Source of the DNA: an uncultured Geobacter sp.
Lineage (GTDB): Bacteria > Desulfobacterota > Desulfuromonadia > Geobacterales > Geobacteraceae
NCBI GenBank assembly: GCA_903915655.1
Contig: CAIWTU010000026.1
Location: 1-64,000, forward strand
Length of the DNA: 64,000 nucleotides
Direction: 5' to 3'
Both the position numbers and the translations under genes were made by a program. Below are positions 18,703-29,129 of this stretch, in pieces. The first letter of the stretch is position 1, and the number at the start of each line of letters is the position of its first letter. A model generated the notes under the pieces. That model was given only the letters and a program-made list of their open reading frames with translations, was not told the DNA's origin and searched no databases.

Positions 18703-19822
18703 ATGTACAGAGAAGAAATTGCACGGATTGCATCACTGGCTGAACGTATCGACAAGTTACGGGGGTCTCTTTGACATAGATACAAAGCGTGAGGATATCC
18801 AGGAGCTGGAGGCGAAGATCGCCTCCCCACGATTCTGGGATGATACTGATGGGGCGCAGAAGCTCCTCAAGGAAAGAACTTCGATCGATAAAACCCTGGA
18901 GGCCTGGGGGAAACTGTGCCGGTTGATGGAGGATGTCAAGATCCATATAGAGCTCGGTTCCGAGGCGGAAGATGAAGAGACGCTCGCAGAGGTGCACAAA
19001 CTGAATGCAGAGTTGGCGGAGGGTGTAGACCGGCTCGAATTTCAGAGGATGCTCTCCGGTCCCCACGACGGCAACAACTGTTTTGTCTCGATAAATGCCG
19101 GGGCAGGGGGTACCGAGGCGCAGGACTGGGCCGGAATGCTTCTCAGGATGTACCTCCGCTATTGCGAACGGAAAGGGTGGAAGTCCGAAATCACCGACTG
19201 TCAGTATGGCGATGAAGCGGGGGTGAAGGGGGTAACATTTCTGGTTAACGGTGACTTCAGTTACGGCTACCTTAAAGCGGAAGCGGGGATTCACCGTCTG
19301 GTTCGCATCTCCCCTTTTGACAGCAATGCGCGCAGGCATACCTCCTTTGCTTCACTCTTTGTTTTCCCTGAGATAGCGGATGATATAGAGCTGAAGATAG
19401 CCGATTCGGACCTTCGTATCGACACCTTCCGCTCGGGAGGGGCAGGCGGTCAGCACGTCAATGTTACGGATTCGGCGGTGCGGATCACTCATATCCCTAC
19501 AGGAGTAGTAGCCGCCTGTCAGAACGAGCGAAGCCAGCACATGAACAAGGCCACGGCCATGAAGGTTATCCGTGCCAAGCTCTATGAGCTGGAGTTGGCG
19601 GAGCGCGCTGCAAAGGCCGCCGTAATCGGTGGTGAAAAGAAGGAGATCGGCTGGGGAAGCCAGATCCGTTCCTATGTGCTCCATCCGTACCGGATGGTGA
19701 AGGATTTGCGTACCGGGGTTGAATCGGGGGATACGGACTCCGTACTCGACGGGGACCTGGAAGAGTTTGTCGTCGCTTTCCTGATGGGGGTGCGAAGGGG
19801 AGAGAAGGAGGGTAATGGATGA
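18703..19822 (+). CDS. prfB: Peptide chain release factor 2, with programmed +1 frameshift
   Basis: Recognises UGA and UAA stop codons and triggers peptide release. The gene starts at ATG 18703, reads 23 codons to CTT (18769-18771), then meets an in-frame TGA (18772-18774). The classic RF2 shift site is present: a purine-rich CGGGGG just upstream, then TCT CTT TGA C. A +1 slip at CTT continues from GAC at 18773 to the stop at 19822, giving 372 residues. The SPF tripeptide (RISPFDS) that reads the stop codon and the GGQ catalytic motif (GGAGGQHVN) are present. RF2 thus controls its own synthesis. The 3' end overlaps the next gene by 4 nt. Confidence 0.96.
18760..18775 (+). promoter_or_regulatory. 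Programmed +1 ribosomal frameshift site of prfB
   Basis: CGG GGG TCT CTT TGA C: an SD-like purine run, the slippery CTT codon, the UGA stop and the following C that weakens termination. It matches the canonical AGG GGG TAT CTT TGA C at all functional positions. Confidence 0.95.
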
Positions 19823-20580
19823 CCTTGCACAGGATTTTGTTCAGTTCGCTTTTAATGATTCTGCTTTCCCCCCTGGTTGCCTCTGCCGCCCCTGCCGCAG
19901 GGATCTCCAGAATTGGTTATGCTATCCAGATCGGCGCCTTTGCCGAGGTGAAAAATGCCGAGAGGTTGACCTTCAAGCTTCAGGAAAAGGGGATTGAGGC
20001 CTTTTATTTCAAAAAAGAAAATGGCCTCTATGCCGTACGCTTCGGTGATTTTCCCCGCCGTGATGACGCCCGTAATATTGCAAAAAAACTTGTTTCCGAT
20101 AAAATCATTGAGAGCTATTTCATAGCGCCGCCATCAAAGACGGCAAAAGAACAGATGCTTCCGCCAAAGGTCGGTCACGTAACAGTGAAAAAAACAGATA
20201 AAACCGACCAGATGGGATATATTGCGGCAAGGACAGCCGAGCGTTTTGTCGGTATTCCCTATCGCTGGGGGGGGGATACCGTAGTTGACGGCATGGACTG
20301 CAGCGGTTTTACCCGGGCTGTTTACAATCTCTGTGGCGTAAACATACCCCGAACCTCACTTGAACAGTTCAGGGTCGGGCAGGCCGTAAATAAAGATGAA
20401 TTGTTGGATGGCGATCTTGTCTTCTTCGGAAATTCGGAAAGACAGATTACCCATGTGGGGATCTATGTAGGAGAGAACCGTTTTGTTCATGCCCCCAAAA
20501 GAGGTGATGACATAAAGATCACACCGATAACAGGTAACGGGTTTGCCAAGCGATTTATTGGCGCCAAGAGGTATTTTTAA
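19819..20580 (+). CDS. Secreted SPOR-domain and NlpC/P60 peptidase
   Basis: 253 residues. A signal peptide (hydrophobic core LLMILLSPLVASAA, residues 1-24) is followed by a SPOR domain (about 32-105: YAIQIGAFAEVKNAERL) that in the family binds denuded glycan strands, and an NlpC/P60 domain (about 130-253). The catalytic residues are visible: Cys161 in GMDCSGF and His212 in THVGIYVG, with His224 as likely third residue. It is predicted to be a periplasmic peptidoglycan endopeptidase, perhaps acting at the division site. ATGA overlap with prfB. Confidence 0.9.
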   Translation: MTLHRILFSSLLMILLSPLVASAAPAAGISRIGYAIQIGAFAEVKNAERLTFKLQEKGIEAFYFKKENGLYAVRFGDFPRRDDARNIAKKLVSDKIIESYFIAPPSKTAKEQMLPPKVGHVTVKKTDKTDQMGYIAARTAERFVGIPYRWGGDTVVDGMDCSGFTRAVYNLCGVNIPRTSLEQFRVGQAVNKDELLDGDLVFFGNSERQITHVGIYVGENRFVHAPKRGDDIKITPITGNGFAKRFIGAKRYF

Positions 20581-20621
20581 TATTTTGCACGACCCTCTTG
20601 CAATTTTATGACGAGGATATT

Positions 20622-21863
20622 ATGGCATTAATAAAACCGTTTAAGGCCTTGCGGCCGACAAAAGAGATAGCGAGCAAGGTCGCGGCGCTCCCCTATGACG
20701 TCATGAACGTTGTCGAAGCGGTCGGTATGGCTGCGGGTAATCCCTGTTCATTTCTGCGCATTTCCCGGCCGGAAATAGAGTTTCCACCGGAGACGGACCC
20801 CTATTCGGAGCCGGTCTATGAACGGGCCAAGGATAATCTTCGTCGATTTATGGCGGAAGGCTTTTTGTTTCAGGATGATAGTGAATACTATTATCTTTAC
20901 AGACAGAAGTTTGGCGAGATTGTCCAGACCGGGCTGGTCGCCTGTGCGACTGTTGATGACTATCAGAGCGGAGTTATAAAAAAACATGAATTTACCCGTC
21001 CCGATAAGGAAGAAGACAGGGTGAAGCATATAAACCGTCTGAACGCAAACGATGAACCGGTTTTTTACACATACAGGAGCAGACCATCGATTACGGCTAT
21101 CACTACCTCCATAACCGAAGGAGAGCCGGAATACAATTTTGCAACGGACGATGGAGTTACCCATACCGTCTGGGTTATCAGAAATGAAGAACAGATTGCG
21201 CTCTTGACCACTGAATTTGCGGCCATACCGACTCTGTATGTTGCTGACGGGCACCACCGGAGCGCTGCTGCCAGTCGGGTTCGCGAACTGCGAAAAGATG
21301 CGAACCCCGCCCATACCGGGCGCGAAGAGTACAACTTTTTCCTGACCGTTATATTTCCGGACAATGAGATGAACATAATGCCATACAACCGGGTTGTCAA
21401 AAACCTTAATGACCGCCCGATAACGGAGTTTATTACGCGGGTTTCCGACAAATTCTTCATCATGCCACTCGGGTCGCCCCATCTGCCGTCACATTCCCAT
21501 GATATCGGCATGTATCTTGACGGGAAATGGTATCAACTCGCCCCCAAAGTTGCAATTTTCAATGAAAGCGATGCTGTTTCCAGGCTGGATGTTTCTATCC
21601 TGCAGGATAACCTCTTGAGCCCGGTGCTCGGTATTCGCAACCCCCGGACCGACCAGAGGATTCATTTTGTCGGTGGAATACGGGGAGTAGCTGAATTGGA
21701 AAGGCTGGTCGACAGCGGGGAGTACCGCGTAGCCTTTTCACTCTTCCACACTTCGATAGAGGAGCTGATGGAGCTGGCCGATGCCGGGAAAATCATGCCC
21801 CCCAAATCGACATGGTTTGAACCGAAGCTACGGAGCGGTCTGTTTGTCCATCTTCTCGGGTAG
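20622..21863 (+). CDS. DUF1015 family protein
   Basis: 413 residues of the DUF1015 (PF06245) family, recognised by the N-terminal LIKPFKALRPTKEIASKVAALPYDV block, KHEFTRPDKEEDRVKH, YVADGHHRSAAA and the C-terminal GIRGVAELERLVDSG. The GHHR motif and fold have been likened to ParB/SpoOJ-type proteins. In clostridia the gene is often next to serC and serA, which suggests a role around serine metabolism; here serA is 19 kb away. The biochemical function is not established to my knowledge. The ATG at 20622 is chosen over 20598 because GAGG precedes it and the family begins there. Confidence 0.85.
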   Translation: MALIKPFKALRPTKEIASKVAALPYDVMNVVEAVGMAAGNPCSFLRISRPEIEFPPETDPYSEPVYERAKDNLRRFMAEGFLFQDDSEYYYLYRQKFGEIVQTGLVACATVDDYQSGVIKKHEFTRPDKEEDRVKHINRLNANDEPVFYTYRSRPSITAITTSITEGEPEYNFATDDGVTHTVWVIRNEEQIALLTTEFAAIPTLYVADGHHRSAAASRVRELRKDANPAHTGREEYNFFLTVIFPDNEMNIMPYNRVVKNLNDRPITEFITRVSDKFFIMPLGSPHLPSHSHDIGMYLDGKWYQLAPKVAIFNESDAVSRLDVSILQDNLLSPVLGIRNPRTDQRIHFVGGIRGVAELERLVDSGEYRVAFSLFHTSIEELMELADAGKIMPPKSTWFEPKLRSGLFVHLLG

Positions 21864-21900
21864 GCGCCCTCCATTCACCGGAATGGTTTGATGGGGCGCC
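21863..21900 (+). terminator. Hairpin after the DUF1015 gene
   Basis: GGCGCCC...GGGGCGCC outer stem with a nested CCATTC-ACCG-GAATGG inner stem, starting at the last base of the stop codon. No T-run follows, so it is either a weak terminator or an mRNA 3' stabilising structure. Confidence 0.5.
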
Positions 21901-22037
21901 AAGAAGGAAAATAGACGGGATTATAATCTTCTGTCTCGCTGAAGCCTCTTTTCTCTGCGGTGCGCAGTTAAGTAGTTATCATTCGGAGTTTCCGGATGGA
22001 AAGTAAGTAATGATGCTTTCGAAAATTCTCGGAAAAG

Positions 22038-22074
22038 TTCCCTCCCCCCTGGCGGGGGAGGGAATGACTTTTTG
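22038..22074 (+). terminator. GC-rich hairpin before the 22.1-kb gene
   Basis: Perfect 11-bp stem TTCCCTCCCCC / GGGGGAGGGAA with a 5-nt loop, followed by TGACTTTTT. It lies 48 nt before the start codon of the next gene. It can end transcription from the left, or be one of the C-rich dispersed repeats of the type seen at 10.66-10.74 kb. Confidence 0.5.
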
Positions 22075-22111
22075 CGAGTGCATCGGTAATCGATTTGGTG
22101 CGGGAGGGTAA

Positions 22112-23095
22112 ATGAGAGCTACGTATATTCTTGTTTTGTTACTTTTGTCTGTTCCCCTTCAGGGTAGGGCCTCGGCAAAGACCATTACCTATTATCTGGA
22201 TGGAGCAAGGGTGGAATATGAGGCAAGGGCAAAAAAGGGGTATCTGGAAATCCCCCTCCCTGCCGTGATGATCGCAAATTCGTTGCGACTGAAACCGCTG
22301 GATGGCGGCGCTATATCCCGTGTGGAAATTGTTCCAGTAAAGCCTGATGCAAAAACCGCCAAGGAAACAGCCGCTCTCATCGAACGGAAAAATCTGCTCA
22401 AGGACAGATTGAAAGCCCTCGATACCAGGGAAGATATTTTCAAGGCTGCCGCCAAATCGCAGAGCGGCAGAGCCGTGCGAAAATCCAAAAACAACCCTGA
22501 ACCGATGACAAACATTCGAAAGGGAACCGAATTTGCCATAGCTCAGCTGGAATCCGTCTATACGGTCAGGAGAAAAACTGAAAGTGAGCTTGCTCTCTTA
22601 GAGGCCCGGTTATTGACTTTGGAAAGGGATCGAGGCGCGGGAGGGAGTGTCGGGAAAGTTTGGCTCGGGGGGAGTGCCGGTCGGATTCATGTCGGATATC
22701 TTCTGGCGGAAAGGAAATGGTCTCCGCAGTACGATTTGCGACTCGATGCAACCGGTTTCGTCCGACTGATCTTACGGGCGGATTATCCGTTGACGGATGG
22801 GGCTGCCGCAGTTTTTGTAGCGCCGTTACTTTTGTCTGATGACGTGAGCGGTTCCGCTCCTCTCTTGGCTGTCTCCGGAAGATTCGGTAAGGCAGGCGAG
22901 TACGTACTCCCGGTTGAAAAGGAAGAGATCACCCGCACCCCTGCCGAATCTCTGGCCATTACCTTCAAGAATACGGCAAATATCGTTTTGCCCGCCGGAA
23001 CTGTGGCCTGTTACAGACGTGGTGAATTTTTCGGCAATGTTAATTTCGCTGGTTGTCGTCCGAACGAGTCGAAGACCCTCCTCTTCGGGAAATGA
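22112..23095 (+). CDS. Secreted DUF4140/DUF4139-like protein (short MuiA-like)
   Basis: 327 residues with a signal peptide (YILVLLLLSVPLQGRASA). The mature N-terminus (TITYYLDGARVEYEARAKKG...ISRVEIVP) fits the DUF4140 domain. A Lys/Glu-rich coiled-coil region follows (about 80-185), then the beginning of a DUF4139 region (AERKWSPQYDLRL). Proteins of this mucoidy-inhibitor-like family usually exceed 500 residues, so this is a short form or one with a reduced C-terminal domain. Function unknown; periplasmic or surface location inferred. GGGAGGG lies right before the ATG. It appears to be a single gene, 238 nt before lysS. Confidence 0.7.
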   Translation: MRATYILVLLLLSVPLQGRASAKTITYYLDGARVEYEARAKKGYLEIPLPAVMIANSLRLKPLDGGAISRVEIVPVKPDAKTAKETAALIERKNLLKDRLKALDTREDIFKAAAKSQSGRAVRKSKNNPEPMTNIRKGTEFAIAQLESVYTVRRKTESELALLEARLLTLERDRGAGGSVGKVWLGGSAGRIHVGYLLAERKWSPQYDLRLDATGFVRLILRADYPLTDGAAAVFVAPLLLSDDVSGSAPLLAVSGRFGKAGEYVLPVEKEEITRTPAESLAITFKNTANIVLPAGTVACYRRGEFFGNVNFAGCRPNESKTLLFGK

Positions 23096-23333
23096 CCTTA
23101 GCACTCCCGCTCCCTCGCAGATGTTAGATATGAAGCCGTTCTTTATCAAAAAAGGGGGGCTTTTTCCATTGACTTCCCGATACCTGGTGCAACGACTCGG
23201 GGGATAATCTCCGTTCCCCGTAACGCCAAACGGCACAGGGCTTTTTTCTTGATAAAAATCATGAAATAGGTTACCTTGCCAGCTTGTCCAGCCGGCTGAC
23301 CGAACAGGTTCTGGAAGAAAGGTTTATTGAACA

Positions 23334-24812
23334 GTGGAAGAGATAAGTGAGCTTTTATTGCAGAGAAGACGCAAGGTAGATGCGCTATGGGAGGCGGGGA
23401 TAAATCCCTACCCAAACGATTTCACCCCGGAACAGACTTCCGACGACCTGTTCGCTTCCTATGGTACGGTCCAGGATATTCCGGCTGAATCGGAAACCTT
23501 TACTGTTGCCGGCCGCATCATGGCCCGCCGCTCTTTTGGCAAGGCGGCTTTTATACAGATACAGGACCGCAAGGGAAGGTTGCAGCTCTACATCAAGAAG
23601 GATTCCATCGGTGAAGAGTCCTTCGCCTCCTTTGACACTTTTGATATCGGTGATATTATAGGCGCCCAGGGGCGACCGTTCAGGACAAAAACCGGTGAGC
23701 TCTCCCTTCATGTTACCGAAATTCGTCTTATCACCAAATCGCTGTTGCCCTTGCCGGAAAAATTTCATGGACTGACCGATGTGGAGACCAGATATCGACA
23801 GCGGTATGTTGACCTGATTACCAATCCTGATGTCAAGGAGGTTTTTGTCAAGCGCTCCCGTATTATCAATCTTATCCGTGAATTCATGGTGGCGCGGGAC
23901 TTTCTGGAAGTTGAAACGCCGATGATGCAGCAGATACCGGGTGGCGCCACTGCCAGGCCTTTTGTTACGTATCACAACGCCCTCGACATGGAGCTTTTTT
24001 TGAGGATTGCCCCGGAGTTATATCTGAAAAGGCTTCTGGTCGGAGGCTTCGATCGGGTATTCGAGATTAACCGTAATTTCCGCAACGAGGGGATTTCAGT
24101 CCGCCACAATCCGGAATTTACCATGATGGAATTTTATCAGGCCTACGCCACCTATGAAGAGCTGATCAGTTTCACTGAAGAGTTGCTCTGCCACGTGGCG
24201 AGTGAACTGCTCGGTTCACTTGAATTCAATTATCAGGGGGCTGCGATCAGCTTCCAGCGCCCATGGAAACGGTTGACCGTCAGGGAAGCGATCCTGGAGT
24301 ACGGTGATATCGACGCAAAATCACTGGCCGATCGAGACCTTGCCTACGCCTATGCCGTCCGTCTCGGTCTCGATCTTCCCGAAGATATCGGCTTTGGTAA
24401 ACTTCTGATGGAGATTTTTGATGAAGTCGCCGAGGCAAAACTGATTCAGCCGACCTTTATTACTGCGTATCCAACCGAGGTGTCACCCCTCTCCAGAAGG
24501 AGCGAAGAGGACCCCGAAGTGGTTGACCGCTTTGAATTTTTCTGTGCGGGACGCGAGATGGCCAATGCCTTTTCCGAGCTGAATGACCCGGTCGATCAGA
24601 AGGAACGGTTTCTGGCCCAGGTGGTTGCAAAGGATAAGGGGGACGAAGAAGCGCATTATATGGATGAAGATTACATCCGGGCTCTGGAATACGGTATGCC
24701 CCCCGCTGCCGGCGAGGGTATCGGTATCGACCGGTTGGTCATGCTTCTGACAGATTCACCCTCCATTCGTGATGTCATTCTCTTTCCTCAGTTAAGGAGA
24801 GAGACCAAATAA
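23334..24812 (+). CDS. lysS: Lysyl-tRNA synthetase, class II
   Basis: Charges tRNA-Lys. 492 residues: N-terminal OB-fold anticodon-binding domain (about 55-140, VAGRIMARRSFGKAAFIQIQ), then the class II core with motif 1 (SRIINLIREFMVARDFLEVETP), motif 2 (FRNEGISVRHNPEFTMMEFY) and motif 3 (GEGIGIDRLVML). Start codon GTG; an AAGAAAGG site is rather far upstream, so the start is slightly uncertain. The stop codon overlaps the next ATG as TAATG, joining translation to the Lol transporter genes, an arrangement I associate with Geobacter relatives. Confidence 0.97.
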   Translation: MEEISELLLQRRRKVDALWEAGINPYPNDFTPEQTSDDLFASYGTVQDIPAESETFTVAGRIMARRSFGKAAFIQIQDRKGRLQLYIKKDSIGEESFASFDTFDIGDIIGAQGRPFRTKTGELSLHVTEIRLITKSLLPLPEKFHGLTDVETRYRQRYVDLITNPDVKEVFVKRSRIINLIREFMVARDFLEVETPMMQQIPGGATARPFVTYHNALDMELFLRIAPELYLKRLLVGGFDRVFEINRNFRNEGISVRHNPEFTMMEFYQAYATYEELISFTEELLCHVASELLGSLEFNYQGAAISFQRPWKRLTVREAILEYGDIDAKSLADRDLAYAYAVRLGLDLPEDIGFGKLLMEIFDEVAEAKLIQPTFITAYPTEVSPLSRRSEEDPEVVDRFEFFCAGREMANAFSELNDPVDQKERFLAQVVAKDKGDEEAHYMDEDYIRALEYGMPPAAGEGIGIDRLVMLLTDSPSIRDVILFPQLRRETK

Positions 24813-26083
24813 TGCCATATGAATTTTTTATCGGCCTCCGTTATCTGAGGGCAAAGAGGAAGTCGACCTTTATCTCGATAATTACTTTTATCTCCATCGC
24901 CGGTGTGGCCCTTGGAGTGCTCGCCCTGATCGTTGTCCTTGCAGTGATGACCGGCTTCGAGGAAGACCTGAAGGGGAAGATATTGGGAACCAATGCCCAT
25001 ATCGTCGTTTTAAAAGGTGGGGGCGAGATTCAGGGCTACCCGGATCTGGTCCGCAAATTAAAGAAAATTCCAGGGGTTGTTGCCGCAACTCCTTTTATCT
25101 ATAGTCAGGTAATGTTGTCTCGCGGCTCGAATGTCTCCGGTGTTGTGCTGCGGGGGGTCGAACCTGAGACCGATATTCATGTTACCAATCTTGAGAAATC
25201 TCTCATACAGGGAAAGCTGCGCGACCTGGAAGGAGCGGTTTCCGTCAAGGGGGTTGGCGATACGTCGTTGCCTGGCGTGATCATAGGTAAAGAGCTTGCG
25301 AAAAATCTTAATCTCTACCTTGGTGATACAGTCAATCTGGTTTCTCCATTAGGAAACATCACTCCGATCGGGATGATCCCGAAAATGAAACGGTTTCGCG
25401 TTTCCGGTATCTTTGACACCGGAATGTATGAGTACGACTCGACCCTTGCTTATGTCCGCCTCGCTGAAGCGCAGTCCTTTCTTTCCATGGGGGAAGCCGT
25501 TACCGGGATACAACTGAAAGTGGATGATGTTTACAAAACAGGGGAAATTTGCAAAGAGATAAACCGTACCCTCGGTTCTCAATACTTTGCCCGGGACTGG
25601 ATGCAGATGAACAAGAACATCCTCTTTGCGCTCAAGACAGAGAAGGTGGTGATGTTCATTATCCTGACTCTTATTGTGCTGGTAGCCGCTTTCGGCATAG
25701 CCTCGACACTATTCATGGTGGTTATGGAAAAAACCAGGGATATTGCCATCCTTAAATCGATGGGGGCCACAGGGCGAAGTATCATGAAGATCTTCGTTCT
25801 CGAGGGGCTGATTATCGGGGTCGCCGGTACGGCGATAGGTCTGATGGGGGGACTTGCGATCGCCTTTAACCTGGAGTCTATAGTCGACGTTGTGCAAAAG
25901 GTGACCGGCTTCCAATTTTTCAGCAAGGACATTTATTATCTCAACCATTTTCCCTCCCAAGTGGTTGCCTCCGATGTCCTGCTGATTTCCGTGACGGCGG
26001 TATTGATCTCATTCGTTGCGACGCTATACCCTTCATGGCAGGGTTCACGACTGACTCCCGCGGAGGCTCTCCGCTATGAGTAG
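24812..26083 (+). CDS. lolC: Lipoprotein-releasing ABC permease, LolC/LolE type
   Basis: Membrane subunit of the LolCDE complex that extracts mature lipoproteins from the inner membrane for transfer to the outer-membrane pathway. 423 residues: N-terminal helix (about 20-50), a large periplasmic domain (about 50-265) and three C-terminal helices (about 275-300, 320-350, 385-410) of the FtsX fold, with [26 protein letters not shown] at the start (family signature). Only one permease gene is present, so the complex is probably a homodimer with LolD, as in many bacteria outside Enterobacteria. Confidence 0.94.
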   Translation: MPYEFFIGLRYLRAKRKSTFISIITFISIAGVALGVLALIVVLAVMTGFEEDLKGKILGTNAHIVVLKGGGEIQGYPDLVRKLKKIPGVVAATPFIYSQVMLSRGSNVSGVVLRGVEPETDIHVTNLEKSLIQGKLRDLEGAVSVKGVGDTSLPGVIIGKELAKNLNLYLGDTVNLVSPLGNITPIGMIPKMKRFRVSGIFDTGMYEYDSTLAYVRLAEAQSFLSMGEAVTGIQLKVDDVYKTGEICKEINRTLGSQYFARDWMQMNKNILFALKTEKVVMFIILTLIVLVAAFGIASTLFMVVMEKTRDIAILKSMGATGRSIMKIFVLEGLIIGVAGTAIGLMGGLAIAFNLESIVDVVQKVTGFQFFSKDIYYLNHFPSQVVASDVLLISVTAVLISFVATLYPSWQGSRLTPAEALRYE

Positions 26084-26747
26084 CCTGTTGGAAGTTATCG
26101 ATCTTCATAAATCTTTCGGTTCCGGTGCAAACAGGGTTGATGTGCTGAACGGGATCAGTTTGACGGTTTCAAGAGGTGATACAATTGCGCTGGTGGGCGC
26201 TTCCGGCGCCGGCAAGACCACTCTCCTCCACATTATGGGGACACTGGACAGACCGGGAAGCGGTAAGATTTTATGTAACGGTAAAGACATATTCCAGTTG
26301 AATGATACGGCCCTTGCATCATTCCGCAATCGTTCAATAGGTTTCGTCTTCCAGTTCCATCATCTCCTTCCCGAGTTTTCCGCGCTGGAGAATGTCATGA
26401 TGCCCGCCTTAATCGGTGGCATGGAGAAGAAAGAGTCAAAAACCCTTGCCGAAGGACTCCTTGGGGATGTCGGTCTTGCCCGGAGGTTGACCCATAAGCC
26501 TGGAGAGCTTTCTGGTGGGGAACAGCAGCGGGTTGCTATTGCTCGTGCACTGATACTAACCCCCTCGCTCCTTCTGGCTGATGAGCCGACCGGTAACCTT
26601 GATACGAAAACCAGTGAAGAGGTTCATGCCCTTCTGACCCGTATTCAGCAGCAAAAGGAGATAACGCTTGTCATTGTCACCCACAATGAAAGACTGGCCG
26701 CGAGGATGGACAAGACTGTCAGGCTGGTGGATGGGCGAATCGACTAA
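26076..26747 (+). CDS. lolD: Lipoprotein-releasing ABC ATPase
   Basis: ATPase of the LolCDE lipoprotein extractor. 223 residues with Walker [14 protein letters not shown]-loop [21 protein letters not shown] (the [10 protein letters not shown] form is characteristic of LolD), signature [14 protein letters not shown] and Walker [13 protein letters not shown]. It overlaps the permease gene by 8 nt. Confidence 0.96.
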   Translation: MSSLLEVIDLHKSFGSGANRVDVLNGISLTVSRGDTIALVGASGAGKTTLLHIMGTLDRPGSGKILCNGKDIFQLNDTALASFRNRSIGFVFQFHHLLPEFSALENVMMPALIGGMEKKESKTLAEGLLGDVGLARRLTHKPGELSGGEQQRVAIARALILTPSLLLADEPTGNLDTKTSEEVHALLTRIQQQKEITLVIVTHNERLAARMDKTVRLVDGRID

Positions 26748-26803
26748 CCTGCTCCTTTTGGCCTTTTCACATTACATACAATAGTTTCGTCTCTGGAGGT
26801 CTT

Positions 26804-29107
26804 TTGTTTTCTATTAAACGAACAGTTTCTTTTCTGATAGTTGCACTTTTTTCCACTGCCGCAGTTTATGCGGCTGATGACCGTATTTCCGAGATAGTCA
26901 TCAAAGGGAACAAGTTGACTGATACTTCGGCTATCATGCTGGTTATCAAGAGCAAAACCGGGGAGGCTCTGTCAGCTGAAAAGGTCAACCAGGATGTCAA
27001 GGCCATCTACAAAATGGGACGTTTCCAGGACGTCAATTCCGGTTTTACACGGACAGACAAGGGGGTTGTCCTTAAATACCTGGTGATGGAAAGACCGATA
27101 GTTCGCGAGATACGAATCACCGGTAACAAGGAAATCTCCGTCGATAAAATACGCGAAGCGATAGAATTAAAGACAAACACCATCTACTCTGCCAAAGAAC
27201 TCGCCAGTAGCGTTAAAAAGGTAAAAAAACTTTACACCGACGAAGGCTTTTTTCTCGTCGATGTCGCGGCGGCGCCGGAAAAACTGGCAGGTAATGAGTT
27301 GACTGTCGTTTTCAAGATCACCGAAGGAAGTAAAATTCTGATAAAAACGATCACTTTTGAAGGGAATAAAATCTTTTCGGCGCGGGAACTGCGGGGGATG
27401 ATGCAAACCAAGGAGAAATGGTTCCTCTCCTGGATCACCGGCGCCGGCGCTTACAAGGAAGATGCCTTGAAAAATGACGTTAACATCATAGCCGACAAAT
27501 ATTTCAACAAAGGGTACGTTAACGTAAAGATCGGAGAGCCCAAGGTAGAGCTTCTCAATGACAAAAGTGGGCTGCAGGTGACAATTCCCATCTCCGAGGG
27601 AGAGCAGTTCAAGGCTGGCACAATAGATTTCAAGGGAGATATCCTGGACGGAAAGGAGATCCTTGCCAGGAAAGTCAAGCTGAAAACAGGAGAAATATTC
27701 AGCCGGGGAATATTGCGCGATGATGTCTTTGCCCTGACCGATATGTATGCAGACAAAGGATTCGCCTTTGCCAACGTAACCCCCCTTTCCAAGATTGATC
27801 AGGAAAAAAAGATCGTTGATATAACTTTCGACATGGAAAAGGGGAACAAGATTTATATCGAACGTATAAATATCGGCGGCAATACCAAGACCCGCGACAA
27901 GGTGATCCGCCGGGAATTCAAGATCGACGAGGGGTCGCTATACAACAGTACGGCCATTAAGAAGACCAAGCAAAACCTTACCAATCTTGGGTTCTTTGAA
28001 GAGGTTAATATTGCCCAGGCCAAAGGGAGCGATGATAACAAGCTTATCCTGAATACCGAGGTGAAAGAGAAATCGACCGGGACATTCAGCATCGGCGGCG
28101 GATTCAGTTCCGTTGATGGGATCATCGGCCAGGCGTCAATCCAGCAGGCCAACTTTCTCGGTCTCGGACTGAAGGGGAATCTTTCAGGATCTCTTGGCGG
28201 GAAGACCCAGACCTATACACTCGGGTTGACGGACCCCTATTTTCTTGATAGCAAATGGACATTCGGCGGGGATATCTACCGTACGAAGAGGGACTACATA
28301 GACTTTACCAAACAGGTTACCGGCGGAGATATAAAGGCAGGTTACCCGATCAACGACGATCTGAGCACCTTCTGGATATACAAGTATGAGGTAAAGAATA
28401 ACTATAACCTTTCACAGGCTTTGAAATTGAACCCGAGTATCATGACCGAATCAAAAGGGTCCACCAGTTCGATATCAGCCCAGTTGAGTCTGAATAACAC
28501 CGATTACCGGCTTGATCCAAGCTCCGGGACGGTAAGCACCATCTCGCTCGAGTACGCCGGGCTGGGAGGGAACAACCGTTATGCCCGCTATATTGCTGAA
28601 TCAGCTGTCTTTTTTCCCATGAAGTGGAACAATGTCATTTCTCTGCGTGGAACCCTCGGCTATATCCAGAACCTAGGCAAGGAAATTCCGATCGACGAGA
28701 AGTTCTACCTGGGGGGTATAAACACCCTCCGCGGCTTTGCTGCGCGCACGGTAAGTCCTCGTGTCTCGGCTACCACACCGGTGATCGATCCTGCTACCGG
28801 ATCGACTACCAATTCCATAACGTACGCCTATGTAGGCGGCGACAAGGAGTTCGTTTTTAATGCGGAGTATGTATTCCCGATCATCAAGGAGGCGGGGCTC
28901 AAGGCGTTATTTTTCTTTGATGCCGGTAATTCCTATGCCCCGAATCAGTCGTTTTTCTCGAGCACGCTCTGCAGCTACGGTCTTGGTCTCCGTTGGTATT
29001 CACCGATGGGGCCGCTGCGACTCGAGTACGGGATCCCGGTGAACCCCCGTCCAGGCATTGACAACAAGAGTGGGAAATTCGAATTTTCTATAGGTGGTTT
29101 TTTCTGA
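26804..29107 (+). CDS. bamA: Outer-membrane assembly factor BamA
   Basis: Core of the BAM complex that inserts beta-barrel proteins into the outer membrane. 767 residues: signal peptide (1-23), five POTRA domains (about 25-420, each with the repeating IxGNKxxxxxxI pattern, e.g. VIKGNKLTDTSAI), and a 16-strand barrel with the VRGF/IRGF-type lid motif present as GGINTLRGFA. The last residue is Phe, as needed for barrel recognition. TTG start with GGAGG upstream. The order bamA-skp-lpxD-fabZ-lpxA is conserved in Gram-negatives. Confidence 0.97.
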   Translation: MFSIKRTVSFLIVALFSTAAVYAADDRISEIVIKGNKLTDTSAIMLVIKSKTGEALSAEKVNQDVKAIYKMGRFQDVNSGFTRTDKGVVLKYLVMERPIVREIRITGNKEISVDKIREAIELKTNTIYSAKELASSVKKVKKLYTDEGFFLVDVAAAPEKLAGNELTVVFKITEGSKILIKTITFEGNKIFSARELRGMMQTKEKWFLSWITGAGAYKEDALKNDVNIIADKYFNKGYVNVKIGEPKVELLNDKSGLQVTIPISEGEQFKAGTIDFKGDILDGKEILARKVKLKTGEIFSRGILRDDVFALTDMYADKGFAFANVTPLSKIDQEKKIVDITFDMEKGNKIYIERINIGGNTKTRDKVIRREFKIDEGSLYNSTAIKKTKQNLTNLGFFEEVNIAQAKGSDDNKLILNTEVKEKSTGTFSIGGGFSSVDGIIGQASIQQANFLGLGLKGNLSGSLGGKTQTYTLGLTDPYFLDSKWTFGGDIYRTKRDYIDFTKQVTGGDIKAGYPINDDLSTFWIYKYEVKNNYNLSQALKLNPSIMTESKGSTSSISAQLSLNNTDYRLDPSSGTVSTISLEYAGLGGNNRYARYIAESAVFFPMKWNNVISLRGTLGYIQNLGKEIPIDEKFYLGGINTLRGFAARTVSPRVSATTPVIDPATGSTTNSITYAYVGGDKEFVFNAEYVFPIIKEAGLKALFFFDAGNSYAPNQSFFSSTLCSYGLGLRWYSPMGPLRLEYGIPVNPRPGIDNKSGKFEFSIGGFF

Positions 29108-29129
29108 TTTAATAAAAAAGGAGAAGAAA

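Noticed and set aside
18719-18772. prfB start at 18719 in the main frame
   Set aside because: No ribosome site; the true start is 18703 with the programmed +1 shift at CTT TGA.
23146-23170. Terminator before lysS (A/G-rich run with CTTTTT)
   Set aside because: Only a 6-bp A/T stem with a G-run loop; too weak to call.
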